Source of the DNA: Pseudomonas sp. N040
GTDB taxonomy: Bacteria; Pseudomonadota; Gammaproteobacteria; Pseudomonadales; Pseudomonadaceae
Assembly: GCF_015637705.1 (NCBI RefSeq)
Contig: NZ_JADOBE010000001.1
Location: forward strand, 372,001 to 436,000
Direction of reading: 5' to 3'
Length of the DNA stretch: 64,000 nucleotides
Below the pieces are notes generated by a model. That model saw only the letters and a program-made list of their open reading frames with translations, was not told the DNA's origin and did not search any database. This document shows positions 15,578-24,524 of the stretch, piece after piece (the stretch's first letter is position 1; the number at the start of each line of letters is the position of its first letter). The position numbers were made by a program, and so were the translations under genes.

Positions 15578-16630
15578 ATGCTGCACAAAGCCCCCTGGCT
15601 GGCGCAAAGCCGCCTTGCCATTTTCCTGCAGAAACAGCTGCTCGCCCTGATCGCCCTCAACCAGCGCTATCCGTGGGTGGTCGCCCTGTATGGCTTCCTC
15701 TCCGGGGTGGCGAGCTTCGTGATGGTCGACCGCCAGGCCCGGCTGGCCTCGCTGGTGGCCATCCTGATGCTGGCCAGCTGGCTGCTGCTGGTGCTGGAAA
15801 ATGCCTTCAACCAGCACCTGGCGCGCTGGTTCGGCATCGAGCTGCCGTCCTGGCTGGCGCGCTTCGTCACCCAGATGATCCACCAGCAGAGCCTGTTCTT
15901 CGTACTGCCGTTCTTCGCCATGAGCACCACCTGGAACAGCGGCCAGCTGGTGTTTACCTGCCTGCTCGGCGCGGCGGCGCTGATCTCGATCATCGACCCG
16001 CTGTACTACGACTGGCTGGCGCCGCGCCGCTGGCTGTACCTGGCCTACCACAGCCTGACGCTGTTTGCCGTGCAGCTCACGGCGATGCCGATCATCCTGC
16101 ACCAGACCACTGCGCAGAGTTACCAGCTGGCGCTGCTGAGCACCGTGCTGCTGGCGTTCCCGTCCCTGGTGGCCAGCCTGCAGCTACGGCGGCACTGGCG
16201 CTGGCTGGCAGTGCCGCTGCTGACCGCGGCACTGCTGCTGGCCGGCTGGCTGGCGCGGCCCTGGATACCGCCGGCGACGCTGCGCCTGAACGAGGTGGCG
16301 ATCAGCCTGGCGCTGAACGACCAGGCCCGCGTACCGGGCCAGTCGCTGCAGCAGCTGAGTTCGGCCGACCTGCACCGCCAGGGCCTGTTCGCCTTCACCG
16401 CGATCAGCGCCCCGCGCGGCCTGGCCGAGCGCATCTACCACGTCTGGCGGCGCAACGGCGTAGAGGTCGACCGCATCGCCCTCGACATCCAGGGTGGCAG
16501 CAATGACGGCTACCGCGCCTGGAGCCACAAGCAGAACTTCCCGCAGCAGGCCGACGGCAAGTGGACGGTGGAAGTGGTCACCGATGCCGGACAGATGATT
16601 GGCGTGCTGCGCTTTGTGGTAAGCCCTTGA
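15578..16630 (+). CDS. DUF5924/DUF2914 membrane protein
   Basis: A 350-residue protein with about seven predicted membrane helices in residues 30-230 (DUF5924-like) followed by a soluble C-terminal domain (about 240-350) with the DUF2914-type pattern HVWRRNGVEVDRIALDIQGG and KWTVEVVTDAGQMIG. DUF2914 domains are often found in periplasmic or extracytoplasmic positions; function is unknown. The ATG at 15578 begins just before the membrane region; the frame is open further upstream. It is divergent from the BASS operon. Confidence 0.78.
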   Translation: MLHKAPWLAQSRLAIFLQKQLLALIALNQRYPWVVALYGFLSGVASFVMVDRQARLASLVAILMLASWLLLVLENAFNQHLARWFGIELPSWLARFVTQMIHQQSLFFVLPFFAMSTTWNSGQLVFTCLLGAAALISIIDPLYYDWLAPRRWLYLAYHSLTLFAVQLTAMPIILHQTTAQSYQLALLSTVLLAFPSLVASLQLRRHWRWLAVPLLTAALLLAGWLARPWIPPATLRLNEVAISLALNDQARVPGQSLQQLSSADLHRQGLFAFTAISAPRGLAERIYHVWRRNGVEVDRIALDIQGGSNDGYRAWSHKQNFPQQADGKWTVEVVTDAGQMIGVLRFVVSP

Positions 16631-16694
16631 CCTGCGTCAGTTGAGCGCAGCGCGCGCGGATTGCCGGCGCGCGTGCCGCTGGTAGACTGCGCCG

Positions 16695-17060
16695 ATGTCG
16701 ATGATCCGCCAGCAGCGCCCCGTGATTGCCCTGTTGCTGTACAGCTGCATGCTGTTCAGCAGCTTTGCCTGTGCGCTCGCGCATGGACAAAGCAGCGGCC
16801 TGCAACTCAGCGGCCTCGACCAGCGCCTGTGCAGCAGCAGCGATAGCGGCAACCCGCAACCGGCCCTGCCCGGCGCGCAGGCCATGCTCGAATGCCCGGC
16901 GTGCGCCAGCCACAGCCCGGTGCCTGCGGCCACGGGCGGCTGGATAGTCGATCTGCAGGCCTGGCGGCCGAGCCCGCCAGCAGCGTCCCCCACCCCGGTT
17001 GCAACCCTCCCGACAAGCGCCTGGCCCCCCGCCAGCCCGCGCGCGCCGCCGCTTTTCTAG
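16695..17060 (+). CDS. DUF2946 family protein
   Basis: A 121-residue protein with an N-terminal hydrophobic signal (RPVIALLLYSCMLFSSFACA) and a later CPACASHSP segment typical of DUF2946 proteins. The C-terminal 30 residues are Pro/Ala/Ser-rich. DUF2946 genes often sit beside copper-responsive TonB receptors, and here the OprC-like receptor begins 136 bp downstream on the same strand. A role in copper handling is suggested by position and the Cys/Met/His residues, not demonstrated. Confidence 0.7.
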   Translation: MSMIRQQRPVIALLLYSCMLFSSFACALAHGQSSGLQLSGLDQRLCSSSDSGNPQPALPGAQAMLECPACASHSPVPAATGGWIVDLQAWRPSPPAASPTPVATLPTSAWPPASPRAPPLF

Positions 17061-17196
17061 CACCGCCCTGGCGGTCGCCGTGCGTCCGCCACCTCGCCCA
17101 GTCCCCGCTTGCGCCTGCCCGGCGACGCCCCTCCCGGCCGTCCCGGGTGCGCGCGCCACTGCGCGGCACTTCTGCTCCTGCACAGAGAACCAACCG

Positions 17197-19524
17197 ATGA
17201 AATACCCGCTTTCCGCTTGCCCGGCCTGGCTGCTGGCCGGCCTGCTCAGCCCCCTGATCGAGGCCGCCGACCGCCTGCCGACGCCCCCCGCCACACCCGC
17301 CAGCACCGCCGAGGCAGCACCGCTGCTGATCACCCACGGTTCAGCCGCGGTGGACAAACCCCGGCCACCGGGCCCGCTGGCGCCGATCAATGCCCAGCAG
17401 GTCCCGCCCGCCACGTTGGACAGCCTGCGCCCGGCCAGCAGTGACAGCGCCACCCTGCTGCGCGATGTACCTGGGGTCAGCCTCAACGGTGCCGGCGGCA
17501 TTTCCAGCCTGCCGGCCATCCGCGGACTGGGCGACGACCGCCTGCGCATCAAGGTCGACGGCATGGATCTGGTGGCATCCTGCCCCAATCACATGAACCC
17601 GGCACTGTCCTATATCGATCCGAGCAACGTCGGCAGCCTGACGGTGTTCGCCGGCATCACCCCGGTCAGCGTGGGGGGCGACAGCATTGGCGGCAGCATC
17701 ATCGCCGACAGCCTCGACCCGGAATTTGCCGCACCCGGTGCGGACAGCATCAACCAGGGTGAAGTGGGCGGTTTCTACCGCAGCAACAACAATGCCCGCG
17801 GCGGCAATTTCTCCGCCACCCACGCTGAAGAAAACTTCAACATCAGCTACGCCAGCAGCTACAACAAGGCCGACAACTACACGGCTGGCGGCGACTTCAA
17901 GGTCAGCGAATCCACCGGCCGGGCCGGCAAGACCCTGCCACTGGATGAAGTCGGCTCGACCGCCTACGAGAACATCAATCAGATACTCAGCCTGGCCGTG
18001 CAGAACGACAACCACCTGCTCGAGCTGAAGGCTGGCGAACAGCATGTCCCCGAAGAGCTGTTCGCCAACCAGCGCATGGACATGACCGACAACACCCAGC
18101 AGTGGTTCAACCTGCGCAGCCGCAGCAACTTTGACTGGGGCGATCTGGAAGCCAGTGCCTACCACGAGAAGGTCGATCACTCGATGGACTTCGGCCCGGA
18201 CAAGCGCTACTGGTATGGCGCAGCCTCCAACGTGGCCGGCGGCAACGGCAAGCCCTGCACGGTGTCCTACAACAGGATGACCTCCTGCGCCGCCGGCATG
18301 CCGATGGAAAGCGAAGGCAAGACCACCGGGGCCAAACTGCAGGCCAATATCGATCTGAGCGCCGCGGACCTCCTGCGCCTTGGCAGCGAATACCAGCGCT
18401 ATCGCCTCAATGACTACTGGTCGCCCTCCGGCGCCGGCATGGGCCCGGACACCTTCGAGAATATCGACGACGGCGAACGTGACCGCACTGCGCTGTTTTC
18501 CGAGTGGGAATCCAGACCCGGCAGCGACTGGCTGACCCTGATCGGCGTGCGCTACGAAGCCGTACAGATGGATGCTGACGACGTCAACGGCTATGGCGCG
18601 CCGCCCATGGGCATGCCGATGGGCCCTGACGAGGCAGCCCAGGCCGCCGCCTTCAATGCCAGCGACCGTAGCCAGACCGACAACAACTGGGACTTCACTG
18701 CGCTGGCCGCCTACACCGTCGACAGCCATCTGGATGTGGAATTCGGCTATGCGCGCAAAGCGCGCTCGCCCAACCTCTATGAGCGCTACACCTGGGCCGG
18801 TGGCTCGATGGCGGCGATCATGAACAACACCGTCGGCGACGGTAACGGTTATGTCGGTGACATCGAGCTGAATCCGGAAACCGCCAACACCTTCTCCACC
18901 ACCCTCGACTGGCACAGCGCCATGGGCGACCGCGAACTGCGCGTCACGCCGTTCTACACCCTGGTCAATGACTACATCGATGCCGTGGCCGCGCCTGACA
19001 CGATGTGGGCCGCAGACCAGTTCAACGTCCTGCAATACGCCAACCAGTCTGCGCGCCTGTATGGCGTGGATGTCTCCGGCAAACTGCCACTGGCCAGCAA
19101 CGAGCTGGGCAACTGGGGCTTGAATGCACTGGTGAATTACACCAACGGCAAAAACCGCGACACCGACGATGAGCTGTACAACATCATGCCGCTGAACGGC
19201 ACCTTCGCCCTGACTCGGGAAGTCGCCGGCTGGAGCAACAGCTTCGAGGTGGTCGCGGTGGCTGCCAAGAATCAGACCTCGGACATCCGCAACGAAGTGC
19301 AGACGGCTGGCTACACGCTGTACAACCTGCGCGCCAGCCACAGCTGGGCGCAGGTGCGGCTGGATTTCGGCGTGGAAAACCTCACCGACAAGTTCTACTA
19401 CCTGCCCACCGGCGGCGCCTATACCGGACAAGGCATCACCATGGGTATCAACAGCATTCCCTGGGGTGTAGGCGTACCGGGTATCGGCCGCTCGTTCTAT
19501 ACCGGGGTGAATGTGTCGTTCTGA
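17197..19524 (+). CDS. oprC: TonB-dependent copper receptor, OprC-like
   Basis: A 775-residue outer-membrane receptor with signal peptide, plug domain (about 60-185) and 22-stranded barrel ending in FYTGVNVSF. The plug contains C129-P-N-H-M133 and the barrel H328-S-M330, the CxxxM and HxM elements that together bind copper in structurally characterised P. aeruginosa OprC. Met-rich loops such as PPMGMPMGPDE also fit a copper ligand. The start at 17197 is chosen because it begins a plausible signal peptide; the frame is open upstream, and the ribosome binding site is weak. DUF2946 precedes it. Copper repression would be expected, but no CueR or CopR box was identified. Confidence 0.88.
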   Translation: MKYPLSACPAWLLAGLLSPLIEAADRLPTPPATPASTAEAAPLLITHGSAAVDKPRPPGPLAPINAQQVPPATLDSLRPASSDSATLLRDVPGVSLNGAGGISSLPAIRGLGDDRLRIKVDGMDLVASCPNHMNPALSYIDPSNVGSLTVFAGITPVSVGGDSIGGSIIADSLDPEFAAPGADSINQGEVGGFYRSNNNARGGNFSATHAEENFNISYASSYNKADNYTAGGDFKVSESTGRAGKTLPLDEVGSTAYENINQILSLAVQNDNHLLELKAGEQHVPEELFANQRMDMTDNTQQWFNLRSRSNFDWGDLEASAYHEKVDHSMDFGPDKRYWYGAASNVAGGNGKPCTVSYNRMTSCAAGMPMESEGKTTGAKLQANIDLSAADLLRLGSEYQRYRLNDYWSPSGAGMGPDTFENIDDGERDRTALFSEWESRPGSDWLTLIGVRYEAVQMDADDVNGYGAPPMGMPMGPDEAAQAAAFNASDRSQTDNNWDFTALAAYTVDSHLDVEFGYARKARSPNLYERYTWAGGSMAAIMNNTVGDGNGYVGDIELNPETANTFSTTLDWHSAMGDRELRVTPFYTLVNDYIDAVAAPDTMWAADQFNVLQYANQSARLYGVDVSGKLPLASNELGNWGLNALVNYTNGKNRDTDDELYNIMPLNGTFALTREVAGWSNSFEVVAVAAKNQTSDIRNEVQTAGYTLYNLRASHSWAQVRLDFGVENLTDKFYYLPTGGAYTGQGITMGINSIPWGVGVPGIGRSFYTGVNVSF

Positions 19525-19536
19525 CGGCATGCACCG

Positions 19537-19720
19537 GTAGGGTGGAAAACGCCGCTCGCGGCTTTTTCACCGAGCGGGCAAATGGTGGATAACGCTGCGC
19601 GGCTATCCACCCACACGCCGCAATCGTTGCCTTGTTGGGCTTCGCTGCGCTCAACCCAACCTACGGAATCAGCGCGCCGGACGTAGATTGGGTTGAACCG
19701 CAACGCGGTGAAGCCCAACT
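19537..19720. repeat. Mosaic of dispersed intergenic repeats
   Basis: The gap between the copper receptor and the Mla-like operon (19525-19798) is mostly repeat. It begins GTAGGGTGGAAAACGCCG, has GGTGGATAACGCTGCGCGG with TATCCACCCA, then TGTTGGGCTTCGCTGCGC with CAACCCAACCTACG, and finally GTAGATTGGGTTGAACCGC with GGTGAAGCCCAAC. The first part is related to the element at 11536-11609. No gene was seen in this gap. Confidence 0.7.
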
Positions 19721-19798
19721 GGCCGACATCACCGACGGTTCCGGATGACGGCACTCACACGGTGTTGCCGCTACTCAATCTCGGCTAACCTGTGCGCC

Positions 19799-20941
19799 AT
19801 GCAAACTGTCACTCCCGCCGAACTGCTGCGGCTCGATCCATCCGGTGCTGCGCCCAGGCTGCGCATCAGCGGCGAATGGACCTTGCCCCATTACACCCTG
19901 CTTGAAGGGCAGATTGCTGCCTTGCGGCTGCCACTGCCTGCCGCGCAGACAATCGATCTGAGTCAATTACAAGCCCTCGATACCGCAGGAGCTGCGTTGC
20001 TGGTGCGCTTGCTCGGAGTCGAGCGTGCCCGCGCCTTGCTGAATCAACCCGAGAGCCTGCCGGCGGCGCGGCTGGCGCTGCTGGAAACGGTAGTCAGCGC
20101 ACTGGAGAACGATCAGCCGGAGATGCCCGGCAAGCCAAGCCTGACGCCACTGCAAATGCTGGCCGATCTGGGCGCCAGCATGCAACGCTTTGCCGGGCAG
20201 CTGCTGGAGTTGCTCGGCTTTATCGGCCTGATCCTCGAAACCCTGCTGCGCAGCCTGCGCCACCCGCGGCGCTGGCGCGTCACGGCGCTGGTGGTGCAGA
20301 TGCAGGCCACCGGCCTGAATGCGGTGCCGATCATCGCCCTGCTGACCTTTCTGGTCGGCTGCGTGGTGGCCTTTCTCGGCGCAACCGTGCTGGAACGCTT
20401 CGGTGCCAGTATCTACACCGTGGCGCTGGTGGCACTGGCATTTTTGCGCGAATTTGGCGTGCTGCTCACCGCCATCCTGCTCGCTGGGCGCACGGCCAGC
20501 GCCTTCACCGCGCAGATCGGCTCGATGAAGGCCAATGAAGAAATCGACGCGATCCGCACCCTCGGCCTCAATCCGATCGAGCTGCTGGTGCTGCCGCGGG
20601 TGCTGGCCCTGCTGGTGACCCTGCCGTTGCTGACCTTCGTCGCCATGCTCGCCGGCATCCTTGGTGGCGGTCTGGTCTGCCTGCTGACGCTGGATATTTC
20701 ACCAACCCTGTTCCTCTCCATCCTGCACGATATCCCGGCACGGCATTTCTGGGTCGGCATCAGCAAGGCCCCGCTGTTCGCTTTCCTGATTGCCGCGATC
20801 GGTTGTCTGCAAGGTTTCCGCGTCCGCGGCAGCGCCGCTTCGGTCGGCGAGCACACCACCTCCAGCGTGGTGCAGTCGATCTTTGTGGTGATCCTGCTGG
20901 ATGCCGTCGCCGCGCTGTTCTTCATGGAGATGCACTGGTGA
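19799..20941 (+). CDS. MlaE-type ABC permease with N-terminal STAS domain
   Basis: A 380-residue inner-membrane permease. Residues 1-105 form a STAS-like domain (TIDLSQLQALDTAGAALLVRLL), and about 125-380 form the MlaE permease fold with FGVLLTAILLAGRTASAFTAQIG and NEEIDAIRTLGLNPIE, the family signature. The STAS-MlaE fusion is one of the known versions of this permease family. It is the first gene of a four-gene operon (permease, ATPase, MCE protein, lipoprotein), and the ATPase start overlaps its stop by four bases (GTGA). Probable role: moving phospholipid between inner and outer membranes. Direction of transport is not known. Confidence 0.9.
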   Translation: MQTVTPAELLRLDPSGAAPRLRISGEWTLPHYTLLEGQIAALRLPLPAAQTIDLSQLQALDTAGAALLVRLLGVERARALLNQPESLPAARLALLETVVSALENDQPEMPGKPSLTPLQMLADLGASMQRFAGQLLELLGFIGLILETLLRSLRHPRRWRVTALVVQMQATGLNAVPIIALLTFLVGCVVAFLGATVLERFGASIYTVALVALAFLREFGVLLTAILLAGRTASAFTAQIGSMKANEEIDAIRTLGLNPIELLVLPRVLALLVTLPLLTFVAMLAGILGGGLVCLLTLDISPTLFLSILHDIPARHFWVGISKAPLFAFLIAAIGCLQGFRVRGSAASVGEHTTSSVVQSIFVVILLDAVAALFFMEMHW

Positions 20942-21738
20942 ACCCGCCCGCCGGCAACAACGTGATCGTCGAGGTGCGCGGCCTGTGCAACCGCTTCGGC
21001 CGCCAGGCGGTGCACGAGAACCTGGACCTGGATATCCGGCGCGGCGAGATTCTCGGCGTGGTCGGCGGCTCCGGGACCGGCAAGTCGGTGCTGCTGCGCA
21101 GCATCGTCGGCCTGCGTGCACCCAGTGCCGGCTCGGTCAGGGTGTTCGGCGAAAACCTGCAGGCCCTGGCTCCGCCGCAGCGCGCCCGGCTTGAACGGCG
21201 CTTCGGCGTGCTGTTCCAGCAGGGCGCGCTGTTTTCCTCGCTGAGCGTGGCGGAAAACATCGAACTGCCGCTGATCGAGCATGCCGGCCTGACGCGCCGG
21301 GACGCGGCCAGCCTGGCCCGGCTCAAGCTGCTGCTCGCCGGCCTGCCGGCCAGTGCCGGGGCCAAGTACCCGGCCGAGCTGTCCGGCGGCATGATCAAGC
21401 GGGCGGCGCTGGCCCGCGCGCTGGCGCTGGATCCGGACATCCTGTTTCTCGACGAGCCCACCGCCGGTCTCGATCCGATCGGCGCCGCCGCCTTCGACCA
21501 GCTGATCCTGACCCTGCGCAACGCGCTGGGGCTGAGCGTGTTCCTGGTCACCCACGACCTGGATACGCTGTACCGCATCACCGACCGGGTCGCCGTGCTG
21601 TCGCAGCGGCGCGTGCTGGTAGCCGATACGCTGGCGCGTGTCGCCGCCACCGACGACCCCTGGATCCAGGACTATTTCCACGGCCCGCGTGGCCGCGCCG
21701 CCGAGCAGGCAGCCGAACGGCTGCAGGAGCACAACTGA
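20938..21738 (+). CDS. MlaF-type ABC ATPase
   Basis: A 266-residue ATP-binding subunit. Walker A GGSGTGKSV, signature LSGGMIKRAALARAL, Walker B DILFLDEPTAGLDP and the switch HDLDTL are all present. It starts with a GTG at 20938 that overlaps the permease stop; a longer frame upstream is ruled out by the overlap with the permease. The C-terminal tail with DPWIQDYFHGPRGR is typical of MlaF. It should pair with the STAS-MlaE protein in the inner membrane. Confidence 0.93.
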   Translation: MNPPAGNNVIVEVRGLCNRFGRQAVHENLDLDIRRGEILGVVGGSGTGKSVLLRSIVGLRAPSAGSVRVFGENLQALAPPQRARLERRFGVLFQQGALFSSLSVAENIELPLIEHAGLTRRDAASLARLKLLLAGLPASAGAKYPAELSGGMIKRAALARALALDPDILFLDEPTAGLDPIGAAAFDQLILTLRNALGLSVFLVTHDLDTLYRITDRVAVLSQRRVLVADTLARVAATDDPWIQDYFHGPRGRAAEQAAERLQEHN

Positions 21739-21739
21739 G

Positions 21740-22678
21740 ATGGAAACCCGCGCCCACCACGTTCTCATCGGCCTGTTCACCCTGCTCAGCGCCGGCGCTG
21801 CCCTGCTGTTTGCCCTGTGGCTGGGCAAGTCGAGCCTGGACAGCAGCTATGACAACTACGTGATCGTCTTTCACGAAGCGGTCACCGGCCTGTCCAGCGG
21901 CAGCCCGGTACAGTTCAACGGGATCAAGGTCGGCGAAGTGGTGCGCCTGCGTCTCGACGCCGCCGACCCGAGCAAGGTGCTGGCGACCATTCGCGTCGCC
22001 GCCAGCACGCCGGTACGCAGCAACACGCGGGCCCGGCTGTCGCTGGCCGGGGTTACCGGTACGGCCTTCATCCAGCTCAGCAGCGGCGCCGGCGCCAGCC
22101 TGCCGCTGACCGCCGCCAAGGGCCAGCTGCCGCAGATCAGCGCCACGCCGTCGTCCATCAGCCGCCTGCTCAACGACGGCAGCGACCTGCTGGGCAAGAT
22201 CAGCGAACTGCTGGACAACGCCAACCGGCTGTTCTCCGCGGAAAACTCGGCGAACTTCGGCAAGACCCTGAGCAATCTGGAACAGACCACCAGCGCCCTG
22301 GCTGCACAGCGCGAGGACCTGCATAAAGCCTTCGGTGACTTCGCCCGCGTCAGCGAGCAGGCCAGCAAGGCCCTGGAACAGGCGACCACGCTGCTGGCCA
22401 GCAGCAATCGGTTGCTGGAAGAGCAGGGCAGCAGCAGCCTCAGCGACCTGCAGCAGACCATGGCCGCCCTGCAGCGCAGCAGCGCCAGCGTGGAAAACCT
22501 GCTGAGCCAGAACCAGGGCGCGCTGAACCAGGGCCTGCAAAGCCTCGGCAGCCTGCAACCGGCGCTGGATGAGCTGCGCCAGACCCTGGCCAACCTGCGC
22601 GGCATCAGCCAGCGCCTCGAGGAAAACCCGGCCGGCTATCTGCTCGGCCGCGACCAAGCCAAGGAGTTTCAGCCATGA
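21740..22678 (+). CDS. MlaD-type MCE domain protein
   Basis: A 312-residue protein with one N-terminal membrane helix (about 8-30), one MCE domain (about 38-115, with GLSSGSPVQFNGIKVGEV and the TGTAFIQL segment) and a long C-terminal helical region (about 145-300) rich in Ala, Gln, Ser and Leu that may form a helical tube or coiled coil. It presumably binds the lipid and spans from the inner membrane into the periplasm. It is longer than E. coli MlaD, in line with the Mce-type subgroup. The next gene overlaps its stop by four bases. Confidence 0.9.
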   Translation: METRAHHVLIGLFTLLSAGAALLFALWLGKSSLDSSYDNYVIVFHEAVTGLSSGSPVQFNGIKVGEVVRLRLDAADPSKVLATIRVAASTPVRSNTRARLSLAGVTGTAFIQLSSGAGASLPLTAAKGQLPQISATPSSISRLLNDGSDLLGKISELLDNANRLFSAENSANFGKTLSNLEQTTSALAAQREDLHKAFGDFARVSEQASKALEQATTLLASSNRLLEEQGSSSLSDLQQTMAALQRSSASVENLLSQNQGALNQGLQSLGSLQPALDELRQTLANLRGISQRLEENPAGYLLGRDQAKEFQP

Positions 22679-23301
22679 CTGCGATGTCCAGCGTCCTGCG
22701 CCAGCTGGCTGCCATCGGCGCCCTGAGCCTGCTCGGTGCCTGCTCGATCCTGCCGAAAAGCCAGCCCGTGCAGGTCTACCTGCTGCCCGCGCAACTGACG
22801 GCGGCCAGCAAGGCCCCCGCAGTCAGCTGGTCGCTGCGCCTGAACACCCCGCAGGCCAGCCAGGCACTGAACAGCTCGCGCATCGCCGTGCTGCCCCAGG
22901 GCAACCAGTTCAGCACCTATGCCGCCAGCAGCTGGAGCGACCCGGCGCCGCGCCTGCTGCGCAACCACCTGCTCAACGCCTTCCAGGCCGATGGCCGGGT
23001 GCGCGCGCTGAGCACCGATGACGACAACCTGCAGGCCGACCTGCAACTGGGCGGCGAGCTGCAGGCGTTCCAGAGCGAATACCACGAGGGCAGCGTCAGC
23101 GTGGTGCTGCGCCTGCAGGCCCGGCTGGTCGACAACCAGCGGCGCATCCTCGCCAGTCAGCGCTTCGAGGTAATCCAGCCAGTCAGCGGCGACGCCGTTC
23201 CGGCGGTAGTCAGCGCCTTCGGCCAGGCCAGCGACCGGCTGGCCGCGCAGCTGCTGCAGTGGACGCTGGCGCAGGGCGCCGCTCAGCCAAAGAACCAGTA
23301 G
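22675..23301 (+). CDS. ABC transport auxiliary lipoprotein (PqiC/YmbA-like)
   Basis: A 208-residue outer-membrane lipoprotein with signal peptide and lipobox LLGAC (Cys near residue 23). The mature part has the ABC-type transport auxiliary component pattern: YLLPAQ at the start, SRIAVLPQGNQFSTYAASSW in the middle and LQADLQLGGELQAFQSEY later. PqiC-type lipoproteins dock MCE proteins at the outer membrane. It is the last gene of the operon and overlaps the convergent SpmA/B-like gene by 19 bases. Confidence 0.88.
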   Translation: MTAMSSVLRQLAAIGALSLLGACSILPKSQPVQVYLLPAQLTAASKAPAVSWSLRLNTPQASQALNSSRIAVLPQGNQFSTYAASSWSDPAPRLLRNHLLNAFQADGRVRALSTDDDNLQADLQLGGELQAFQSEYHEGSVSVVLRLQARLVDNQRRILASQRFEVIQPVSGDAVPAVVSAFGQASDRLAAQLLQWTLAQGAAQPKNQ

Positions 23302-24509
23302 CACACGCCGATTGCCGCCAGCACGCCGGCCAGGTCGGCAAGCAGGGCGCAGCCCACCGCGTGGCGGGCACGCTGGATGCCGACCGCGCCGAAATACACG
23401 GCCAGGACGTAGAAGGTGGTTTCGGTGCTGCCCTGGACCGTGGCCGCCACCAGCGCCGGGAAGCTGTCCACGCCGTGGGTCTGCATGGTCTCGATCAGCA
23501 TGGCGCGCGCCGCGCTGCCGGAGAACGGTTTGACCAGGGCGGTCGGCAGGGCCTCGACAAAGCGCGTGTCCATGCCCAGCCCGCTGACCGCCCAGCGAAT
23601 GCCGTCGAGCACTGCTTCCAGGGCGCCCGAGGCGCGCAGTACGCCCACCGCGCAGAGCATCGCCACCAGGTAGGGCAGCAGGCCCTTGGCCACCTCGAAG
23701 CCTTCGCGGGCACCTTCGACGAAGGCCTCGTACACGGGTACCTTGCGCAGCCAGCCACACAACAGGAACGCCAGGATCAGGCCAAACAGGGTGAGGTTGC
23801 CAAGCAGCGATGACAGGCTGGCCAGCGCGGTGGCGCTGAGGCCGGCGAGCAAGCTCATGAAGCCGCCGAGCAGCAGGGCGCCGGGCAGCAGGTAGGCCAG
23901 CACCAGCGGGTCCCACAGTTTCAGGCGCTGCATGAAGGCCACCGACAGCAGCCCGACCAGTGTCGAGGCGCTGGTGGCCAGCAGGATCGGCAGGAACACC
24001 AGCGTGGGGTCGACCGCACCCTGCTGCGCGCGGTACATGAAGATGCTCACCGGCAGCAGGGTCAGCGAGGAGGCGTTGAGCACCAGAAACAGGATCTGTG
24101 CATTGCTCGCCACGCTCGCACTGGGGTTGAGCTCCTGCAGCGCCTTCATCGCCTTGAGGCCGATCGGCGTGGCGGCGTTATCCAGGCCCAGGCCATTGGC
24201 GGCGAAGTTGAGGGTGATGAAGCCGAGCGCCGGATGGCCACGCGGCACGTCCGGCATCAGCCGCGCAAACAGCGGTCCAAGCAACCGTGCCAGCAGATCA
24301 ACCAGGCCGGCTTTCTCGGCGATGCGCAAAAAGCCCAGCCAGAGGGTGAGGGTGCCAAACAGCAGGATCATCACCTCGACCGACAGCTTGGCCATGCCGA
24401 ACAGGCTTTCCACCATGGCCGCCCACACCCCGGGATCACCACCGAGCCAGCGCGCCAGGGCGGCCACGGCGGCCACCACGAAAAAGCTCAGCCAGAGTCC
24501 GTTAAGCAT
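23283..24509 (-). CDS. SpmA/SpmB-like nucleoside recognition (Gate) domain membrane protein
   Basis: A 408-residue inner-membrane protein formed as a fusion of the two spore maturation proteins SpmA and SpmB, each with a Gate/nucleoside recognition domain. The N half has LNFAANGLGLDNAATPIGLKAM and the C half TALVKPFSGSAARAMLIE and AATVQGSTETTFYVLA, the family landmarks. Non-sporulating proteobacteria carry this fusion; function is not established, though transport is likely. The stop overlaps the end of the convergent PqiC-like gene. Confidence 0.88.
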   Translation of the reverse strand: MLNGLWLSFFVVAAVAALARWLGGDPGVWAAMVESLFGMAKLSVEVMILLFGTLTLWLGFLRIAEKAGLVDLLARLLGPLFARLMPDVPRGHPALGFITLNFAANGLGLDNAATPIGLKAMKALQELNPSASVASNAQILFLVLNASSLTLLPVSIFMYRAQQGAVDPTLVFLPILLATSASTLVGLLSVAFMQRLKLWDPLVLAYLLPGALLLGGFMSLLAGLSATALASLSSLLGNLTLFGLILAFLLCGWLRKVPVYEAFVEGAREGFEVAKGLLPYLVAMLCAVGVLRASGALEAVLDGIRWAVSGLGMDTRFVEALPTALVKPFSGSAARAMLIETMQTHGVDSFPALVAATVQGSTETTFYVLAVYFGAVGIQRARHAVGCALLADLAGVLAAIGVCYWFFG

Positions 24510-24524
24510 GCCGGTTGACTCCCT

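Noticed and set aside
17341-19530. Long reading frame of 729 codons on the minus strand opposite the copper receptor
   Set aside because: It is a shadow of the high GC third positions of oprC; it has no recognisable domain and is fully covered by a well-supported gene.
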